Source of the DNA: Synergistaceae bacterium
Lineage (GTDB): Bacteria > Synergistota > Synergistia > Synergistales > Synergistaceae
Direction: 5' to 3'
NCBI GenBank assembly: GCA_031273585.1
Contig: JAISRP010000144.1
Span: 1-5,654, forward strand
DNA length: 5,654 nucleotides
Part shown: positions 3,577-5,654 of the stretch, in pieces
Numbering within the stretch: the first letter of the stretch is position 1
Layout of the letters: each line of letters starts with the position of its first letter
The notes under the pieces: generated by a model
The model's database searches: none
Told to the model about the DNA's origin: nothing
The model's input: only the letters and a program-made list of their open reading frames with translations
Translations under genes and position numbers: made by a program

Positions 3577-5537
3577 CTGACGAGGGAGCGAACCTGAGGA
3601 CGAGCTGTCGTCCCGGACGTCTTCCGTCGTTTGTCGTCCTCTGCGCCGCCCTTCTGATATATGCGCTTTCCGCGGCGTCATACGCCGGAGACGGAAACTT
3701 CGACCCCAAGAAGCCCAGGGGATCGGGTGAGGGCGGCGGCACGTCGGGGCTGTTCGGCCCGACCGTTCAGAGAAAGGGCGACTTGGAGCCGTATCTCACG
3801 AAGGATACCGTAATAGAGCCTGTTCTGGCCGGCATCCAGGTTCTGCAGGTCGGCGGGGACAAAATTCTGCTCCGCGTTCGCGGATTTAAGATCCCCCAGC
3901 CGAGGGCGGTCACGGCGCCCGGCGAGAGCCAGCTCATACTTCAGTGGGACGAGGTGAGGTTTCCTCAGAGCACCGACAAGCGGGACTGGTGGGATGATTT
4001 CGAGTGGGACATACTGAGGCTCCCGCTGAAGCCCAAGCGCAACGAGTGGTGGAAGCAGTACGACTTTCCCCTCATAAGCCGGATAAATGTCGAGGAGTTC
4101 GACGAGACGAGCATGAGGATGATATTCAGCACCTCGAAGCCGATGGTCGTGGAGAACGTCGAGGGAATTCCGGGAACCGACACGCTATCGGTGATGCTCA
4201 AGGCCTACGAGGAACCCGCGCCGGAGAAGGTCGAGAGGGCGGTCGTGTACCCAAAGGGCGACCCGATGGCGATTAAGGCCCCGGTCACCCTCAAGCTGAA
4301 CGACGCGGACGTCAAGTCGGTGTTCCGCATGTTAGCCGAGATGCAGAAGCTGAATCTGCTGCTCGACCCGTCCGTGCCGGACATGACGATCACGTTTTCC
4401 TTCACGAGCATTCCCTTCAACGAGGCCTTCAGCTACCTCCTCAGGGCGGCCGACCTGCACTATGCCTTAGTCGGCAGCACGCTGGTGGTCGGAAAGCAGG
4501 AGAGCCTGGGCAGGACGCTCGGGCGCGAGGTGGTGAGGGCCTACAGGCTGTCCTACGCAATCGACGATTCGGGAGCAGTGAACGGGGACCTCACCGCGGC
4601 ATTGACTGGGTTGATACCGCTCTCAACCACTCCGACTCTCGACCAGAGGAACCGCACGATTTACGTCACCGCGACGCCGGAACAGCACGAGGAGGTCGCG
4701 GCCCTGCTGGAGAAGCTGGACCATCCCGGAAGGCAGGTCATGATCCAGGCCAAGATAGTGCAGGTGAACGACAACGCGTCCCAGGAGCTGGAGACCCTCG
4801 TCTCGGCCGTGTACGAGCAGTGGCTGCTCAACTTCAGCGGCGGGAGGCTCAGCGGCGGTTACGTCTACGGCAGCGCTCCTTTCGAGGCGACGGATATCGG
4901 CATACCGATCCCAGGCGCCACGGCCGGGACCACCGAGACGCTTGGGGATATCGCGCTCGACTCCGGGCTCCAGCTGTTGAGCGCCGGACTGAGCGCCCTC
5001 GAATCCAACGGGAAGGGCAAGGTCATAGCCCATCCGTCCGTCATAACGATAGACGGCAAACAGGCGAGGGTGGCGCTGACTCAGGACATGATGTACGCCT
5101 CCGGCGTCGACTCAAACGGCAACACCACGTTCTCGACCGTGTCGAGCGGCCCAACGCTGGATTTCACCCCGAACATAGGCAGAAACGGCGTCATAACGAT
5201 CAACCTGAACATTTCAACGGGGGACGTACTGGGCTTCAGGGCTGCAGGCAACGGGGCGCAGACGCCTGAGACAACGACGAGGAGCGTGACGACCCAGGTC
5301 AGGGTCCGCAACGGCGAGCCCTTCGTCGTGGGCGGCCTGTATCAGGAGACGAAGACGAACGACCGTTCGAGGATACCAGTCCTCGGCTACATCCCGCTCC
5401 TGGGCGACCTTTTCACGAGAAGGACGGATACTCACATCAAGACTGAGGTCGCGATGATCGTGATACCGTATATACTCGACATCCCGAACGAGAATATCTC
5501 GACCTACGACCTGATTAAGTCCTCCCTGAGCGATTGA
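3543..5537 (+). CDS. pilQ: PilQ outer-membrane secretin of the type IV pilus
   Basis: PilQ multimers form the outer-membrane channel through which the pilus passes. The 664-residue product has a Sec signal peptide whose hydrophobic core is about 30-47, with likely cleavage after SYA48; a Gly-rich linker; an AMIN-like peptidoglycan-binding region (about 94-230) interrupted by a Trp-rich segment (147-175); an N0/STN domain (248-316); an N1 domain (about 328-395); and the secretin domain (397-650). The secretin domain contains GKVIAHPSVITIDGKQA (490-508), EPFVVGGL (592-599) and the family signature IPVLGYIPLLGDLF (611-624). The tail after the barrel is short, with no separate pilotin-binding S domain evident. 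The ATG at 3543 lies inside pilP and has only a weak GAAGGG 12 bases upstream. An in-frame CTG at 3594, five bases after GAGGGAG, would give a more ordinary signal peptide. Multiple AMIN copies are common in PilQ; I see only one. Confidence 0.93.
   Translation: MDEKKLYGFDVADEGANLRTSCRPGRLPSFVVLCAALLIYALSAASYAGDGNFDPKKPRGSGEGGGTSGLFGPTVQRKGDLEPYLTKDTVIEPVLAGIQVLQVGGDKILLRVRGFKIPQPRAVTAPGESQLILQWDEVRFPQSTDKRDWWDDFEWDILRLPLKPKRNEWWKQYDFPLISRINVEEFDETSMRMIFSTSKPMVVENVEGIPGTDTLSVMLKAYEEPAPEKVERAVVYPKGDPMAIKAPVTLKLNDADVKSVFRMLAEMQKLNLLLDPSVPDMTITFSFTSIPFNEAFSYLLRAADLHYALVGSTLVVGKQESLGRTLGREVVRAYRLSYAIDDSGAVNGDLTAALTGLIPLSTTPTLDQRNRTIYVTATPEQHEEVAALLEKLDHPGRQVMIQAKIVQVNDNASQELETLVSAVYEQWLLNFSGGRLSGGYVYGSAPFEATDIGIPIPGATAGTTETLGDIALDSGLQLLSAGLSALESNGKGKVIAHPSVITIDGKQARVALTQDMMYASGVDSNGNTTFSTVSSGPTLDFTPNIGRNGVITINLNISTGDVLGFRAAGNGAQTPETTTRSVTTQVRVRNGEPFVVGGLYQETKTNDRSRIPVLGYIPLLGDLFTRRTDTHIKTEVAMIVIPYILDIPNENISTYDLIKSSLSD
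3582..3596 (+). promoter_or_regulatory. Possible ribosome binding site and CTG start of pilQ
   Basis: GAGGGAG (3582-3588) lies five bases before the in-frame CTG at 3594, and the site begins five bases after the pilP stop. A start here would leave a 17-base gap to pilP, like the gaps of 0-13 bases elsewhere in the operon, and an N-terminus (M)RTSCRPGRLPS with three arginines before the hydrophobic core. CTG starts are rare, so this is offered as an alternative to the ATG at 3543. Confidence 0.4.
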
Positions 5538-5547
5538 GGCAAAGCAA

Positions 5548-5571
5548 GACCGTGGGCGCCGCCCACGCCCG
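5548..5571 (+). repeat. 24-base direct repeat, copy 2 (downstream of pil operon)
   Basis: This is identical to 394-417, including the 17-base palindrome (here 5551-5567), in the same orientation. It begins ten bases after the pilQ stop codon and is followed directly by the G13/C11 stem. No T-run follows, so a conventional intrinsic terminator for the operon is not evident. Confidence 0.85.
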
Positions 5572-5608
5572 GGGGGGGGGGGGCGGCCGCGCCGCCCCCC
5601 CCCCCGGG
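5568..5608. repeat. Very GC-rich hairpin with G13 and C11 homopolymer arms
   Basis: CCC, a run of 13 G (5571-5583) and CGGC pair with GCCG, a run of 11 C (5595-5605) and GGG around a CGC loop; two G residues are unpaired. The stem would be extremely stable as RNA or extruded DNA, and the G-run could form a quadruplex. It may act as a barrier after pilQ. Run lengths are of the kind that vary by replication slippage and are prone to sequencing error. Confidence 0.7.
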
Positions 5609-5654
5609 TGATATTATTGGTTGGCGCGCGCCGGGACTCACAAAAAAGAAAACG
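5609..5654. other. Window end: intergenic sequence, no gene seen
   Basis: After the G/C stem the sequence is mixed, with the palindrome GGCGCGCGCC (5623-5632), and ends in an A-rich stretch. This might be the left arm of another A/T-flanked hairpin like 450-486, but it is cut by the window edge. Confidence 0.35.

Noticed and set aside
5538..5608. Standard intrinsic terminator for the pil operon
   Set aside because: The strong stems are not followed by a T-run; the sequence after the last stem is mixed.

Overview
The window carries two divergent transcription units separated by a repeat-rich intergenic region. On the minus strand at the left lies the gene for the small bacterial signal recognition particle RNA (ffs, about 153-280), with its own promoter (324-352) and a U-tract terminator (144-150). 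Downstream of it on the same strand is the first part of an unidentified protein gene that runs off the window. On the plus strand a compact five-gene operon fills 844-5537: pilM, pilN, pilO, pilP and pilQ, the inner-membrane alignment platform and outer-membrane secretin of a type IV pilus (or closely related type II secretion) machine.

A secretin with a signal peptide implies an outer membrane, so the organism is diderm. Heavy use of AGG for arginine and ATA for isoleucine in fairly GC-rich coding DNA, together with very divergent Pil proteins, makes me think of Synergistota (Cloacibacillus/Fretibacterium-like). This is an inference from style, not a proven assignment.

Layout: 1-81 start of a minus-strand gene; 144-352 SRP RNA with promoter and terminator; 355-543 a string of perfect short hairpins (palindromic repeat cluster); 544-843 the pil promoter and leader region, with two promoter candidates, two leader hairpins and a strong Shine-Dalgarno site; 844-5537 pilMNOPQ, with gaps of 13, 0 and 11 bases and then an apparent 34-base pilP/pilQ overlap; 5538-5654 a second copy of a 24-base repeat from the hairpin cluster and a G13/C11 stem.

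How the genes work together: PilM (cytoplasm) should hold the N-terminal tail of PilN; PilN and PilO form the periplasmic ferredoxin-fold pair; PilP reaches across the periplasm with a proline-rich linker and an HR-like domain to the N0 domain of the PilQ secretin, which forms the outer-membrane channel. The motors (PilB/PilT), platform protein (PilC) and pilins are not in the window. The main oddities are a short PilM without recognisable nucleotide-binding acidic residues, a PilP anchored by a membrane helix instead of a lipid, a Trp-rich segment in PilQ, and a likely non-ATG alternative start of pilQ.
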